Shown: in pieces, positions 53,260-62,879 of the stretch | Layout of the letters: each line of letters begins with the position of its first letter | How positions within the stretch are numbered: position 1 is the stretch's first letter | Assembly (NCBI GenBank): GCA_016787265.1 | Contig: JAEUVF010000013.1 | Location: 124,001 to 188,000 of the forward strand | Length of the DNA: 64,000 bases | Origin: Flavipsychrobacter sp. | Lineage (GTDB): Bacteria > Bacteroidota > Bacteroidia > Chitinophagales > Chitinophagaceae | Direction: 5' to 3' | Notes under the pieces: generated by a model | Seen by the model: only the letters and a program-made list of their open reading frames with translations | Database searches by the model: none | What the model was told of the DNA's origin: nothing | Program-made: the position numbers and the translations under genes

Positions 53260-54375
53260 ATGCAAAAAGGTTTCAACAGAAAATGGATATGGGGAATAAC
53301 TGCAGGTGAACTGCTGGTATGGATTGGATTTTCTTCCTTATTTCTGCTGTTTTATTTTTTTATAATTATTTACAGCTCTGTTGGCAACGCAGCATTTAAA
53401 GCTGCCTTTATTCAGGCGGTAGCCATAGAATTGATACTTGGTTATTCCATTCGAATTGGAATCATTGCTGGATTTTGGTGGATGTTTTTCAGAAAACTTA
53501 AAGCACGGCCTGTGTCTTCAACTATTTGGCTGCATTTGTTTACAGTTGCTGTTTACCTGCTGGTTGGGGGACTGGTTCCATACAAAATACTGGAGGCAGG
53601 TGGTATGGATATGAAAACTGGCAGGTCTCTCCTGTGGCTGGATGTAGCCCTGCCTTATATGTTTTATGTGATTCAGTTTTCCGGGTTCTATGCTTATTTT
53701 TTCTGGCAACAATCCCAGTTGCAATTGAAGAAGGAAAAGGAACTTCTGAGCCTCGCATATCAAACGGAGGTAGAAGCATTGAAAGCACAGATACAGCCTC
53801 ATTTTCTTTTCAATACATTAAATAGTATCAGTGCTACAGTGAAACCAGAGCAGGAATTGACGCGGGAGCTGATTGCTAAACTTGCTGACACGTTTCGCTA
53901 TGCACTTCGATCCACCAAGGAAGACCTGGTTCCATTATCAGACGAACTTGAATTTATTGAAACCTATCTGGCCTTGGAAAAAGAGCGATTTACTCATCGG
54001 CTGGAAGTGGAGATAATTGTTGAGGAAACAATCGCAGATATTCTGATTCCCCCCATGCTGTTACAGCCTTTAGTAGAAAATGCTATCAAACATGGAATTG
54101 GCCCATCCAGAAATGGAGGTAAGATCAAGGTTGAATGCAGAGAGCAAAACCGATTTGTGACGGTTCAGGTGAGCGATTCTGGATTGGGTTATAATGGAGA
54201 ACTCAGTGATCTTGGATCAGGTGCTGGAATCGGACTCAAGAATACAATGTTGCGGTTGGACAAATTGTATTACCAGAAAATGCAAATCTGCCGAAATGAA
54301 CCTTCCGGATTGATTTTTTCTTTTAAAATTCCCATACAATACCATGCATCCAAAAACGGTACTGATTATAGATGA
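53260..54375 (+). CDS. LytS/YehU-type sensor histidine kinase
   Basis: 371 residues with about five membrane helices (10-150), a short coiled coil, then the His_kinase domain: the phosphoacceptor His181 in ALKAQIQPHFLFNTLNSI, an asparagine motif LLQPLVENAIKHGIG and a glycine motif GAGIGLKNTMLRL. This class pairs with LytTR-type regulators to control envelope or transport functions. Its end overlaps the regulator gene by 32 bp, confirming the pair. The signal is unknown; the adjacent lipoproteins are possible targets or sensors. Confidence 0.93.
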   Translation: MQKGFNRKWIWGITAGELLVWIGFSSLFLLFYFFIIIYSSVGNAAFKAAFIQAVAIELILGYSIRIGIIAGFWWMFFRKLKARPVSSTIWLHLFTVAVYLLVGGLVPYKILEAGGMDMKTGRSLLWLDVALPYMFYVIQFSGFYAYFFWQQSQLQLKKEKELLSLAYQTEVEALKAQIQPHFLFNTLNSISATVKPEQELTRELIAKLADTFRYALRSTKEDLVPLSDELEFIETYLALEKERFTHRLEVEIIVEETIADILIPPMLLQPLVENAIKHGIGPSRNGGKIKVECREQNRFVTVQVSDSGLGYNGELSDLGSGAGIGLKNTMLRLDKLYYQKMQICRNEPSGLIFSFKIPIQYHASKNGTDYR

Positions 54376-55084
54376 TGAAGATGCAGCGCGACTGATCATC
54401 CGGCAATACCTGGAGGCTTATCCCGAGCTGGAAATCATTGGTGAATGCAGGGATGGTTTAGAGGCGGTAGCTGCTATAAACCGTTTGGAGCCCGAGCTGG
54501 TTTTTCTGGACATTCAAATGCCCTGTCTAAGCGGGTTTCAGGTGATCAGTAAATTAGTACACATACCACAAATTGTATTTACTACAGCATATGACCAGTA
54601 TGCGCTTAAGGCTTTTGATACCAATGCTGTTGATTATTTGCTGAAACCTTATACGAGGGAGCGCTTCAGACGGGCCGTTGAAAAAGTGATTCATCATAAC
54701 AGTTATAGTCATGCGCAAATTAAGGCGGTTGCTGCATCTGCCGCAGATACCACAACAGGATTTTATGACAGGATTTTCCTGGAAAATGGTCAAAAAATGA
54801 TAAGTGTCGCCATTGATGAAATTATGTATCTGCAGGCTGAAAAGGACTATACCAGGGTGTATGCAGGTGATTGTTTTTACCTGAGTAATTTTGGAATTGG
54901 TGTACTCGAACAAAAGCTGAATCCTGCCATCTTTTTCCGGATTCACCGTTCCTTTATTGTTAACATTCACCACATTCGGGAACTTTACAGGGCAAAAAGT
55001 GATACTTACCTTGTAATGAAGAATGATTTATCTCTTAAGGTCAGCAGGGGGTATGCAGAAAATATCAGAAAACTGATGTGTTAG
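54344..55084 (+). CDS. LytTR-family response regulator
   Basis: 246 residues. A receiver domain (1-120) has the acidic DDED near residues 10-13, the phospho-acceptor Asp56 in LVFLDIQMPCLSG and the Lys in DYLLKPYTRERF. A LytTR DNA-binding domain follows (about 140-245) with YLQAEKDYTRVYAGD and FFRIHRSFIVNIHHIREL. It starts inside the kinase gene and is probably coupled to it by translation. LytTR proteins bind direct repeats; such sites are not identified here. Confidence 0.94.
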   Translation: MHPKTVLIIDDEDAARLIIRQYLEAYPELEIIGECRDGLEAVAAINRLEPELVFLDIQMPCLSGFQVISKLVHIPQIVFTTAYDQYALKAFDTNAVDYLLKPYTRERFRRAVEKVIHHNSYSHAQIKAVAASAADTTTGFYDRIFLENGQKMISVAIDEIMYLQAEKDYTRVYAGDCFYLSNFGIGVLEQKLNPAIFFRIHRSFIVNIHHIRELYRAKSDTYLVMKNDLSLKVSRGYAENIRKLMC

Positions 55085-55136
55085 TGCTGATTAATGACAT
55101 TGATGTGAATGTGTCCACAATGTTGTAAATTTCAAT

Positions 55137-56198
55137 ATGAAAAACATATTCCTGGTGTTGATACTGCTTCATGCCGGAATTCATTTCATCGGTTTACTAA
55201 AAGCGAATCAATTTGGCTGGTTATGGGTTGTAACCGGAATCTTACTGCTGCTTTTTGCCTGGCTCTATTTTAATAATGCCAAATATGCCTGGTTTGCTGG
55301 GATGGTGGCACTATTGATCTCTCAGTGTCTTATTCTATCAAACTGGAAAGAGGCCCGTTATGGTACCATTTTGAACCTGCTTCTGCTGGTTTTAGTAGTG
55401 GTGGAATTCGGTGCTTTCAGGATGCTGAAAAAGTTCGACAGACTGGTGGAATCAGAGCTTAAAAGCCATGCTACAAATCGTTCGCAGCTAATTACAGAGG
55501 CAGATATGGTGCATTTGCCCCCAATCGTAAAAAAATATCTTCGCTACACGAATTCAGTCGGGAAACCAAAGATTTTAAATTTCAGGGCCGTGTTTATGGG
55601 TGGTATGCGTTCCAATCCGGGCGATTCCTATATGCCAATGAAAACCATGCAATATAATTTCACGGAAGAACCATCCCGCTTTTTTCGGTTTACGGCAACC
55701 AAAGCCGGAATGCCGGTGTCTGGTATTCATAGTTATGAAACATCCGGAGCAATTTTTAATGTAAAATTTTTAAACTGGTTTTCATTTATTGATGCAAAGG
55801 GCGATCAGCTCAAACAGGCCGAAACTGTTACAGTATTAAATGATTTTTGTGTTATTGCGCCGGGCGCCCTGATTGATAAACGCATTCAATGGGAGCAGGT
55901 GAATGATACAGTGGTTATTGCGCGCTTTACCAATCCTCCGTTTAGTGTTAGCGCCATTTTACATTTTACGCCGGATGGTCAGCTGATTAATTTTATTTCA
56001 AATGACAGATTTGAAACGGATGGTAAAATCTATAAGAATTATCCCTGGACGACTCCTGTTTCAGATTATAAAGTAATAAATGGATATAGATTGGGGACGA
56101 AGGCCGGATTGTGGTATGATCGTCCGGATGGCAGGTTTCAGTATGGCAGGTTGGAGTTGCTGGAAGTGGAATATAATGTAACCGGCTCTCTTGATTAA
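55137..56198 (+). CDS. DUF6544-type membrane protein
   Basis: 353 residues. Three to four membrane helices occupy residues 1-95, then a soluble domain starts with MVHLPPIVKKYLRYTNSVGKP, the pattern I associate with DUF6544. The rest is beta-rich (FRAVFMGGMRSNPGDSYMP, RIQWEQVNDTVVIARFTN, YRLGTKAGLWYDRPDGRF). Function unknown. It follows the two-component genes by 52 bp and the next gene starts after its stop (or overlaps it as TAATG), so it may be part of their operon or target set. Confidence 0.7.
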   Translation: MKNIFLVLILLHAGIHFIGLLKANQFGWLWVVTGILLLLFAWLYFNNAKYAWFAGMVALLISQCLILSNWKEARYGTILNLLLLVLVVVEFGAFRMLKKFDRLVESELKSHATNRSQLITEADMVHLPPIVKKYLRYTNSVGKPKILNFRAVFMGGMRSNPGDSYMPMKTMQYNFTEEPSRFFRFTATKAGMPVSGIHSYETSGAIFNVKFLNWFSFIDAKGDQLKQAETVTVLNDFCVIAPGALIDKRIQWEQVNDTVVIARFTNPPFSVSAILHFTPDGQLINFISNDRFETDGKIYKNYPWTTPVSDYKVINGYRLGTKAGLWYDRPDGRFQYGRLELLEVEYNVTGSLD

Positions 56199-56199
56199 T

Positions 56200-56258
56200 G
56201 TCAAGACTTTTTCTTGACGAAACTCATTGGACTAACCTTGTGTTAAAGGGTAATTTTG
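56200..56258 (+). promoter_or_regulatory. Small palindrome and promoter before DOPA-dioxygenase-like gene
   Basis: GTCAAGA (56200-56206) and TCTTGAC (56212-56218) form a 7-bp-arm palindrome. Downstream, TTG (56227-56229) and TAATTTTG (56251-56258) match the -33 and -7 boxes with a 21-bp spacer, giving a TSS near 56265, just before the GTG at 56273. Confidence 0.5.
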
Positions 56259-56272
56259 TTTTAAAGATTTCT

Positions 56273-57160
56273 GTGAACCGAAAATCATTTATTCAATCAT
56301 TAACAACTGGAATCATGTCAATAGCTGGCTTCCCGGCCTTTCGAAATTTTACCTCCACGCTTCCGGATCAGGATTTTATGATGCCGGTGCTCTTTATCGG
56401 ACATGGGTCCCCCATGAATGGTATCCAGGACACCGAGTTCAGTCGCCGCTGGACCAAAATGGCCACAGAAATTCCAGCTCCTAAAGCAGTACTGGTGGTT
56501 TCAGCACACTGGTTTACCAGGGGGACTAAAATCACGGCCATGGATTTTCCCAGAACCATTCATGATTTTGGTGGTTTCCCGGATGAATTATTTGCTGTTC
56601 AATATCCGGCTCCTGGTCACCCGCAACTCGCAACCGAAACGGCTGGATTGATAAGCTCTACTCAAGTAGAACTGGATCACGACTGGGGTCTGGACCATGG
56701 AGCATGGACAATCATCCGGCATATGTATCCGGATGCTTCCATTCCGGTACTACAGTTAAGTATTGATTATACCAAAGACGGCCGTTTTCATTATGAACTG
56801 GCAAAGGAACTTGTTGCTTTACGAAAAAAAGGTGTTTTGATTGTAGGTAGCGGCAATATGGTTCATAATCTCCGGATGGTTGCCTGGAGCCGGCTGGATG
56901 ATCCCGGATTTGGATATGATTGGGCAATTGCAGCAAATGAACAATTTAAATCTCTTATCGTTTCAGGCAATCATAAGGCTTTGATGGAGTACGGTTCGCT
57001 TGGAAGAGAAGTTCAGCTTGCTATTCCAACTCCTGAACATTATTTGCCATTGCTTTATTCACTTGCATTACAGGGACCAGCAGATAAGGTTGATTTTTTC
57101 AATGATCAGTTGGTAGGTGGGTCACTCACCATGACATCCGTAAAAATTTCTAATAATTAA
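56273..57160 (+). CDS. 4,5-DOPA dioxygenase extradiol-like protein (YgiD family)
   Basis: 295 residues from the GTG at 56273 (VNRKSFIQSL), chosen because relatives start this way and a promoter ends just before it; an ATG at 56198, overlapping the previous stop, is the alternative. The LigB-type extradiol dioxygenase fold shows MMPVLFIGHGSPMNGI (metal His), VLVVSAHWFTRGTKI (second metal-site His), DHDWGLDHGAWTIIRHMYPD and IVGSGNMVHNLR. Bacterial members open catechol-type rings such as DOPA, but the native substrate is often unknown. A short-chain dehydrogenase gene follows after 10 bp. Confidence 0.85.
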   Translation: MNRKSFIQSLTTGIMSIAGFPAFRNFTSTLPDQDFMMPVLFIGHGSPMNGIQDTEFSRRWTKMATEIPAPKAVLVVSAHWFTRGTKITAMDFPRTIHDFGGFPDELFAVQYPAPGHPQLATETAGLISSTQVELDHDWGLDHGAWTIIRHMYPDASIPVLQLSIDYTKDGRFHYELAKELVALRKKGVLIVGSGNMVHNLRMVAWSRLDDPGFGYDWAIAANEQFKSLIVSGNHKALMEYGSLGREVQLAIPTPEHYLPLLYSLALQGPADKVDFFNDQLVGGSLTMTSVKISNN

Positions 57161-57170
57161 AAATCGTTTT

Positions 57171-57962
57171 ATGAGCACACTTAAAGGTAAAGTAATTATC
57201 ATAACAGGTGCGGCAATGGGCTTAGGTCTTGCAGCCGCAAAGGAGCTGGCGGCACAGGGAGCGCATCTGACCCTGGTTGATTATAACAAAGAAGTGCTGG
57301 AGAAAGCGACTGCTGAGGTCCGCCAACAATATCCGGGTATTCGCTTACTCACGCTGGTGGCAGATGTCAGTAAAGAAGATCAGGTCAAAAAATATGTAGA
57401 TGAAACGGTAAAGGAGTTTGGCAGAATCGATGGATTGTACAACAACGCGGGTATTGAAGGCCGGCAGGCATCTATGACAAACTATGATTTGGCGATATTC
57501 CAGAAAGTAATTGATATCAACCTGATGGGTGTTTACTATGGCATGAGGTATGTTCTTCCGGTAATGCAAAAGCAACAATATGGAAGAATCGTCAACGTGG
57601 CTTCAGTAGGAGGAATTCGCGGGGTGTTGAATCAGACGCCCTATGTTGCCAGTAAACATGCTGTTTCCGGTATGACTAAAAATGCGGCATTGGAATATGG
57701 CCAATATGGGATAACAACCAATGCAATAGCGCCTGGTGCAATCCTTACACCAATGGTGGCGGAAGCTTTTAAAGAGATTAATCCGGAGGACCCCAAACAC
57801 GCTGAAACTGAATATGCCAAAGCCAATCCAACAAAACGACTGGGTTTACCGGAAGAAGTAGCAAAGGTGGTTGCTTTTTTGTTGAGTGATGCCGCCTCCT
57901 ATGTAAGCGGACAAACCATCGCAATAGATGGTGGTCAGTCAAATATTTATGGAAATGTTTAA
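57171..57962 (+). CDS. Short-chain dehydrogenase/reductase
   Basis: 263 residues of classical SDR fold. Cofactor motif TGAAMGLGLAAA (about 12-23), NNAG (about 91-94), catalytic Ser in VNVASVGGIRG, and YVASKHA (Tyr-X3-Lys). The C-terminal VSGQTIAIDGGQSNI is typical of FabG-like and glucose-dehydrogenase-like enzymes. The substrate is unknown. Co-directional with, and 10 bp from, the DOPA-dioxygenase-like gene, so the two may act on related aromatic or alcohol compounds. Confidence 0.92.
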   Translation: MSTLKGKVIIITGAAMGLGLAAAKELAAQGAHLTLVDYNKEVLEKATAEVRQQYPGIRLLTLVADVSKEDQVKKYVDETVKEFGRIDGLYNNAGIEGRQASMTNYDLAIFQKVIDINLMGVYYGMRYVLPVMQKQQYGRIVNVASVGGIRGVLNQTPYVASKHAVSGMTKNAALEYGQYGITTNAIAPGAILTPMVAEAFKEINPEDPKHAETEYAKANPTKRLGLPEEVAKVVAFLLSDAASYVSGQTIAIDGGQSNIYGNV

Positions 57963-58014
57963 AAATTGTTCCGGCTAAATAGTGTATTTTAAATGCATAG
58001 GCTAAGTCATATGC

Positions 58015-59496
58015 ATGAATCTTACGATTGAAAATATACTGTTAGTCGGCTCTCTTTTATTATTTATCAGCATCATTGCCGGTAAAACCTCCTATAAATT
58101 TGGAGTACCTACCTTGTTGCTGTTCCTTGCCATTGGTATGCTCGCTGGTTCCGATGGTATAGGTGGTATACATTTTGACGATCCCGAAACGGCACAGTTC
58201 ATCGGGATCGTTTCATTAAATTTCATCCTCTTTTCAGGTGGATTGGATACCAACTGGACTTCCGTAAAGCCTATTTTAAAGGAAGGCCTGATATTATCTA
58301 CATTAGGGGTCTTACTTACCGCAATTTCTCTTGGGCTGTTTGTCTGGTATGTTACTGATTTCACTATTTATGAAAGCTTGCTGTTGGGGTCCATAGTCTC
58401 TTCTACAGATGCGGCCGCAGTATTTTCTCTGCTGCGCTCCAAAAGCCTGGCGCTGAAATTTAACCTGCGTCCCACTCTGGAACTGGAAAGTGGTAGTAAC
58501 GATCCAATGGCTTATGTTCTTACCATTGCTTTTTTAACGCTTGTTACGCATCAGGATCAGTCCCTGCTTTCTATTGTGCCGATCTTTTTTCAGCAGATGA
58601 TCCTGGGTGGAATGGCTGGTTTTACTTTTGGAAAAATCAGTAAATATCTTATCAATAAAATTGAGCTCGATTTTGAAGGACTCTATTTTGTTTTGGTGGT
58701 ATCCCTCATGTTCATCACCTTTTCTGCAACAGATGCTGTTGGTGGGAACGGATTCCTTGCTGTTTATATCTGCGCTGTGTATCTGGGTAACCAGCCCTTC
58801 ATGCATAAAAAAACCATTTTTAAGAATTATGATGGGATGGCCTGGTTGATGCAGATTGTATTGTTCCTTACGCTTGGCCTGCTGGTGTTTCCGTCAGAAG
58901 TGTTGCCTTTTGCGGGTGTTGGTTTGCTTATTTCACTTTTCCTGATCCTGGTTGCCAGGCCCTTGAGCGTATTCATTTGCCTGATCCCATTCCGAATGCG
59001 GATGAATCGGCGGTTGTATATTTCCTGGGTGGGACTGAGAGGTGCTGTTCCGATCGTATTTGCCACTTACCCCTTGTTGGCAGGTATCGATAAGGCACAT
59101 ACGATTTTCAATATTGTATTTTTTATTTCTGTTACTTCTGTATTGATACAGGGTACCACTCTGGGACTGGTTGCTAAATGGTTGCAGGTTGTGTTGCCGG
59201 AGAAAGTGAAGCCCATCTCATATGCGGAAAAACTGGTTTTGGATCTGCCAAAGTCTTCCATGCAGGAAATTGAAATACATCCGGGTTATATGGCAATCAA
59301 TAAAAGGATTGTAGACCTGGATTTCCCAAGGTCAGCATTTATAATCATGATTAAACGAGATGATAAGTATATTCGTCCGGGTGGCTCAACGATTATAGAA
59401 GCGGATGACGTATTGATGGTGCTTGCCGACAGCGAAACGGATTTTGAAAAAGTGCATCAGACCCTCGCTGGTTCTCCCACAACAATTAAAAACTGA
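58015..59496 (+). CDS. Potassium/proton antiporter with C-terminal RCK_C domain
   Basis: 493 residues. About 12-13 membrane helices (residues 5-400) of the CPA1 type, with IVSSTDAAAVFSLLRSK and ELESGSNDPMAYVLTIAF, the acidic ion-site helices of K+/H+ antiporters. The C-terminal part (about 405-490) is a TrkA-C/RCK_C domain (QEIEIHPGYMAINKRIVDLD, STIIEADDVLMVLADSETD) that senses nucleotides or ions. Role: potassium extrusion and pH homeostasis. A universal stress protein gene follows after 4 bp. Confidence 0.9.
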   Translation: MNLTIENILLVGSLLLFISIIAGKTSYKFGVPTLLLFLAIGMLAGSDGIGGIHFDDPETAQFIGIVSLNFILFSGGLDTNWTSVKPILKEGLILSTLGVLLTAISLGLFVWYVTDFTIYESLLLGSIVSSTDAAAVFSLLRSKSLALKFNLRPTLELESGSNDPMAYVLTIAFLTLVTHQDQSLLSIVPIFFQQMILGGMAGFTFGKISKYLINKIELDFEGLYFVLVVSLMFITFSATDAVGGNGFLAVYICAVYLGNQPFMHKKTIFKNYDGMAWLMQIVLFLTLGLLVFPSEVLPFAGVGLLISLFLILVARPLSVFICLIPFRMRMNRRLYISWVGLRGAVPIVFATYPLLAGIDKAHTIFNIVFFISVTSVLIQGTTLGLVAKWLQVVLPEKVKPISYAEKLVLDLPKSSMQEIEIHPGYMAINKRIVDLDFPRSAFIIMIKRDDKYIRPGGSTIIEADDVLMVLADSETDFEKVHQTLAGSPTTIKN

Positions 59497-59500
59497 GTGC

Positions 59501-60322
59501 ATGAAAAAGCGTTTTATTGTACTGATTGATTTTTCGTCCTATTCAAAGGATCTTTTAATGTATGCAGCTGACTGGTGTCGTTCTATTGCAGCTGAATTAG
59601 TACTGGTACATAAGACTTTTGTTATGTCTCCCGCGCTTGTCGATACTGAAAGTAAGCAGGCCATGGCACTGGCAGCAAGAGAAGAGGCCGCATATAAATT
59701 GGAAGCATTTGCCAAAGAGCTTGTTCCGCCAGGTACCGTATTCTCAGTTGAAGTGACGGATGGTCCGCTTGAAAAATTTTTACAAGCTCTTTTATCCCAG
59801 CCTTTTGAACATCTGTTGTTTGTTGGGCTCAAGGGTACAGGCATAATTAAACAATTGTTTATTGGTAGTGTGGCATTGGATGTAATCGAACATACCAACG
59901 AAGTAGTTGTAGCGATTCCAAGGCATATAAACCGGTTCTCTCACGAGAAGCTGATGATAGCAGTTTCTGATAAACACGCGTTTAATGTACTTGCATTGAA
60001 TAATTTTTTGCAATTCCTGGACAATGGGAAAACCCGGATCCAGTTTTTTTATCTTGCTCAACCGTATGAGAAAACCGAAAATGTTGAGAAGCAGCTGAAT
60101 GAGCTGACTGCTCTTTTTTCCACCAGATTTCCCACTGAATACAAAGTTTATGAAGGTGAAAGCCCTTTTGAAGACATTCGGAAAGTCATCAATAACAAGG
60201 TTGATGAAATTCTGATTGTTCAAAAGGGTTCCCGTTTATTATCTGATCAGTTGTTTCGAAAATTCCTGATCAATGAGCTGGTTTATGAAGGAGAAACTCC
60301 TTTAATTGTTCTGCCTTCCTGA
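59501..60322 (+). CDS. Universal stress protein, tandem USP domains
   Basis: 273 residues from the ATG at 59501 (MKKRFIVLIDFSSYS); an upstream in-frame ATG at 59423 overlaps the antiporter and is rejected. Two USP-like halves (about 1-140 and 150-273): FIVLIDFSSYSKDLLMYAAD and HLLFVGLKGTGIIKQLFIGS, then KLMIAVSDKHAFNVLALNNF and EILIVQKGSRLLSDQLF. The ATP-binding G-2x-G-9x-GS pattern is only partly kept in the first half. The 4-bp gap to the antiporter gene suggests it modulates that transporter. It is convergent with the phospholipase gene, with no spacer. Confidence 0.85.
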   Translation: MKKRFIVLIDFSSYSKDLLMYAADWCRSIAAELVLVHKTFVMSPALVDTESKQAMALAAREEAAYKLEAFAKELVPPGTVFSVEVTDGPLEKFLQALLSQPFEHLLFVGLKGTGIIKQLFIGSVALDVIEHTNEVVVAIPRHINRFSHEKLMIAVSDKHAFNVLALNNFLQFLDNGKTRIQFFYLAQPYEKTENVEKQLNELTALFSTRFPTEYKVYEGESPFEDIRKVINNKVDEILIVQKGSRLLSDQLFRKFLINELVYEGETPLIVLPS

Positions 60323-62830
60323 TCAAACTACGCCTCCCATTAAAGGATCGGTAGTACTTACCTGTCCGTTCTCTACGTGTCCGGCAAATCGCTGCTCAAA
60401 GCTGCTGTTTCCTTTAATACGTACTATGAGGTCGTACCAGTTTTGATTTTTACTAATGTCTATCACCACGCTGGCCGCCTTCCCTGCTGCAATGGATTTA
60501 GTAACAGGAGCTGCTTTATAACTGGGGTCAGTAATTTCAATTACCTGTGACCGTGAGGAGGTGTTTTTCATCATTACAACCACATTGCCGCTTAGCTGTT
60601 TGCTGCCTTTGCGCTCTTCATAGGTAAAGAGCACTTCCAGACCGGGGTTCGCAGTTCCGTTTTTGAATTCACGGTAAAAGCCATTTGGTCCATGTACCAT
60701 AACATGAGTGGCGCCGGATGAAGGTTGCCATTCGTCCGTTAAACGATCACCTGCTTTTACTACATAATTTCGGGGTGCTGCATTTGTTACAGCATCGTAC
60801 ACGATAAATGGTGCCCCACTTGTTTTATTTCCAAATTGATCTTTCCTGTTTTCAAATACCAGCTCTAAGCGGCCATTGTTAAAATTTCCATTTACGAAAA
60901 GCTGGTAAGGGATGGGAGTAGCAGGTCTTGTTCCCTTTTCCTGCACGGGCACATAGGGCGAGGTCATTGGGTCTGCATTCAGTGCGGCCAGTTCTGCGTC
61001 CGACAATTTGTGAAAGCCTTTCGGCATTTCCTTAAACTGAGCCTTATGAATATTTTCCAGGTGAGTGATCCGGTCAACCGAAGCGGGTGCTTTAAGTTGT
61101 TCGCCATTATACGGACGAAATACAGATGTCAGGTCTCCACATACGGTCCGGCGGAAAGCACTTACTTCTTCTGAATAGATTTTCTTTCCTGTTTTATGTG
61201 AAAGGAAATGTTCCAGGAACTGGATCGGAGAGGTGAGATCACAAACTTCTGAATTCACCCAGCCACCGCGAGACCAGGGAGAAGCTATTACCATTGGAAC
61301 CCTGAACCCGAGTCCAATAGGCCCTTCCAGATGTTTTGCTTTGGAAGGATCTTTCATCCATGCCTGTGATTTGTGAACATATTCTTCCTCACAGTTGATT
61401 CCGGCAGATGCTTTCCCGCTATTTGGCTGGTATGGATTGGGTGGAACAAATGGAGGAACGTGATCGAAGTAACCATCATTTTCATCGTAGTTCAGAATGA
61501 AAATTGTTTTCTTCCAAACTTCCGGGTTTTGGGTTAGGATATCCATCACTTCGCTCAGGTACCAGGCACCATACCAGGGAGAGCCGGGATGGTCAGAAAA
61601 ATTGGAAGGCGCAACCACCCATGAAACTGTGGGCAGCTTTCCGGTTTTCACATCTTCCCTGAATTGATACAGGACATCCCCTTTAGGTATTTTCATGGAC
61701 CTGGTAGTGCCATTATCGTCGTAGGTTATGCTTTCCAGGCTCCTGTAATCTGGATCCTTACGGTTATCACTAAACGCTTTTTCGTGCAGATTTTTTTCCC
61801 GCTGACTAAGGCGGTCATAATTTTCCTGGGTGTATTCTTTAACCGCTTTTTGTGCATAGGCATATCCTTTTTCCAGTCCTTCCAATTGCCTTTTCAGGCG
61901 GGGTAAGCCTGGATCAGTAGCAGGAGTGGCTGCGATTTTATCCTGGATTTCTTTTATTTTCCCAGGTAGTATCTGAACAGCTTTCGGAAGGAATTGCCGG
62001 TGCCCATAAGCAAAACGGATCTGGTATTGCCTGAACCATTCAATCGGATTGTCGGTAAAATTGGCGAGCCAGGCTTCCTCTTCTCCTTCAAATCCGGATT
62101 CAAGGCTCACTTCATTCTGATAGATTCTCCAGGAAACACCATTGTCTTCCAGGTATTCCGGAAAAGTTTTCCAGGAAGCCTCTTTTCCATAATCTACATC
62201 CGAATTATATACATTGGCTATTTTATTGGGATCGTGTTTTTCCCGGATGGTTCCTGTCCAGAAATGAAGCCGGTTGGGAGTTGTGCCTGTAAGGGAAGAG
62301 CAGAAATGCTGGTCACAAACCGTGAATGCATCCGCCAGGGCATAATAGAAAGGGATATCGCGCCGATCAAAATAGCCCATGGTCAGGGGCATTCCCTGAC
62401 ATTCCTTTCTGCCTGGTTTTTTGGCTTCCAGCCAATTGTCGTGATGTCCTTCATTCCTGGCTTCTGTCATATCATTCCATCCATGAGGAAGAGACCCAAG
62501 CCAGGTGATTTTACTGTCTTTAAGGTCGTGCCGGAAAGGCGTGTACGTATTTCCGGTGGCATCTGATTGTGCCCATACTTTATTTTTATTGCGCAGGGTG
62601 ATTGCTCTTGGATCATTAAAGCCTCTCACACCCTGAAGGGTTCCATAACAATGATCAAAAGAACGGTTTTCCTGCATCAGAAAAACGATGTGCTCGGCAT
62701 CCAGGTAGGTTGATCCCAGAGCCGGATTAATGGCGAAGGCTTTCTGGATGGAAGCAGGCAGGCTGTTTGCAATGCCTGCGGTGCCTGTTAGCAATGTTGC
62801 TTTTCGGAGGAATTCACGACGATTGTCCAT
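60323..62830 (-). CDS. plcN: Tat-exported phosphocholine-specific phospholipase C
   Basis: 835 residues. The Tat signal is MDNRREFLRKATLLTGTAGI with the twin arginine. The phosphoesterase domain (about 35-560) has IVFLMQENRSFDHCYGTLQG near the N-terminus, CSSLTGTTPNRLHFWTGT, ILNYDENDGYFDHVPPFVPP and PMVIASPWSRGGWVNSEVCD, all conserved in AcpA/PLC-type enzymes. Two C-terminal beta domains of the DUF756 type (about 630-830) complete the family layout. It cleaves phosphatidylcholine-like or sphingomyelin-like lipids, possibly for phosphate. A CTAAA/TTTAG element lies upstream (62880-62905). Hemolytic versus non-hemolytic class cannot be told. Confidence 0.92.
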   Translation of the reverse strand: MDNRREFLRKATLLTGTAGIANSLPASIQKAFAINPALGSTYLDAEHIVFLMQENRSFDHCYGTLQGVRGFNDPRAITLRNKNKVWAQSDATGNTYTPFRHDLKDSKITWLGSLPHGWNDMTEARNEGHHDNWLEAKKPGRKECQGMPLTMGYFDRRDIPFYYALADAFTVCDQHFCSSLTGTTPNRLHFWTGTIREKHDPNKIANVYNSDVDYGKEASWKTFPEYLEDNGVSWRIYQNEVSLESGFEGEEEAWLANFTDNPIEWFRQYQIRFAYGHRQFLPKAVQILPGKIKEIQDKIAATPATDPGLPRLKRQLEGLEKGYAYAQKAVKEYTQENYDRLSQREKNLHEKAFSDNRKDPDYRSLESITYDDNGTTRSMKIPKGDVLYQFREDVKTGKLPTVSWVVAPSNFSDHPGSPWYGAWYLSEVMDILTQNPEVWKKTIFILNYDENDGYFDHVPPFVPPNPYQPNSGKASAGINCEEEYVHKSQAWMKDPSKAKHLEGPIGLGFRVPMVIASPWSRGGWVNSEVCDLTSPIQFLEHFLSHKTGKKIYSEEVSAFRRTVCGDLTSVFRPYNGEQLKAPASVDRITHLENIHKAQFKEMPKGFHKLSDAELAALNADPMTSPYVPVQEKGTRPATPIPYQLFVNGNFNNGRLELVFENRKDQFGNKTSGAPFIVYDAVTNAAPRNYVVKAGDRLTDEWQPSSGATHVMVHGPNGFYREFKNGTANPGLEVLFTYEERKGSKQLSGNVVVMMKNTSSRSQVIEITDPSYKAAPVTKSIAAGKAASVVIDISKNQNWYDLIVRIKGNSSFEQRFAGHVENGQVSTTDPLMGGVV

Positions 62831-62879
62831 ATTGTTTGAAACTTAGGCTTAAAAATCTTCTTAAATTTAATAATAAATA

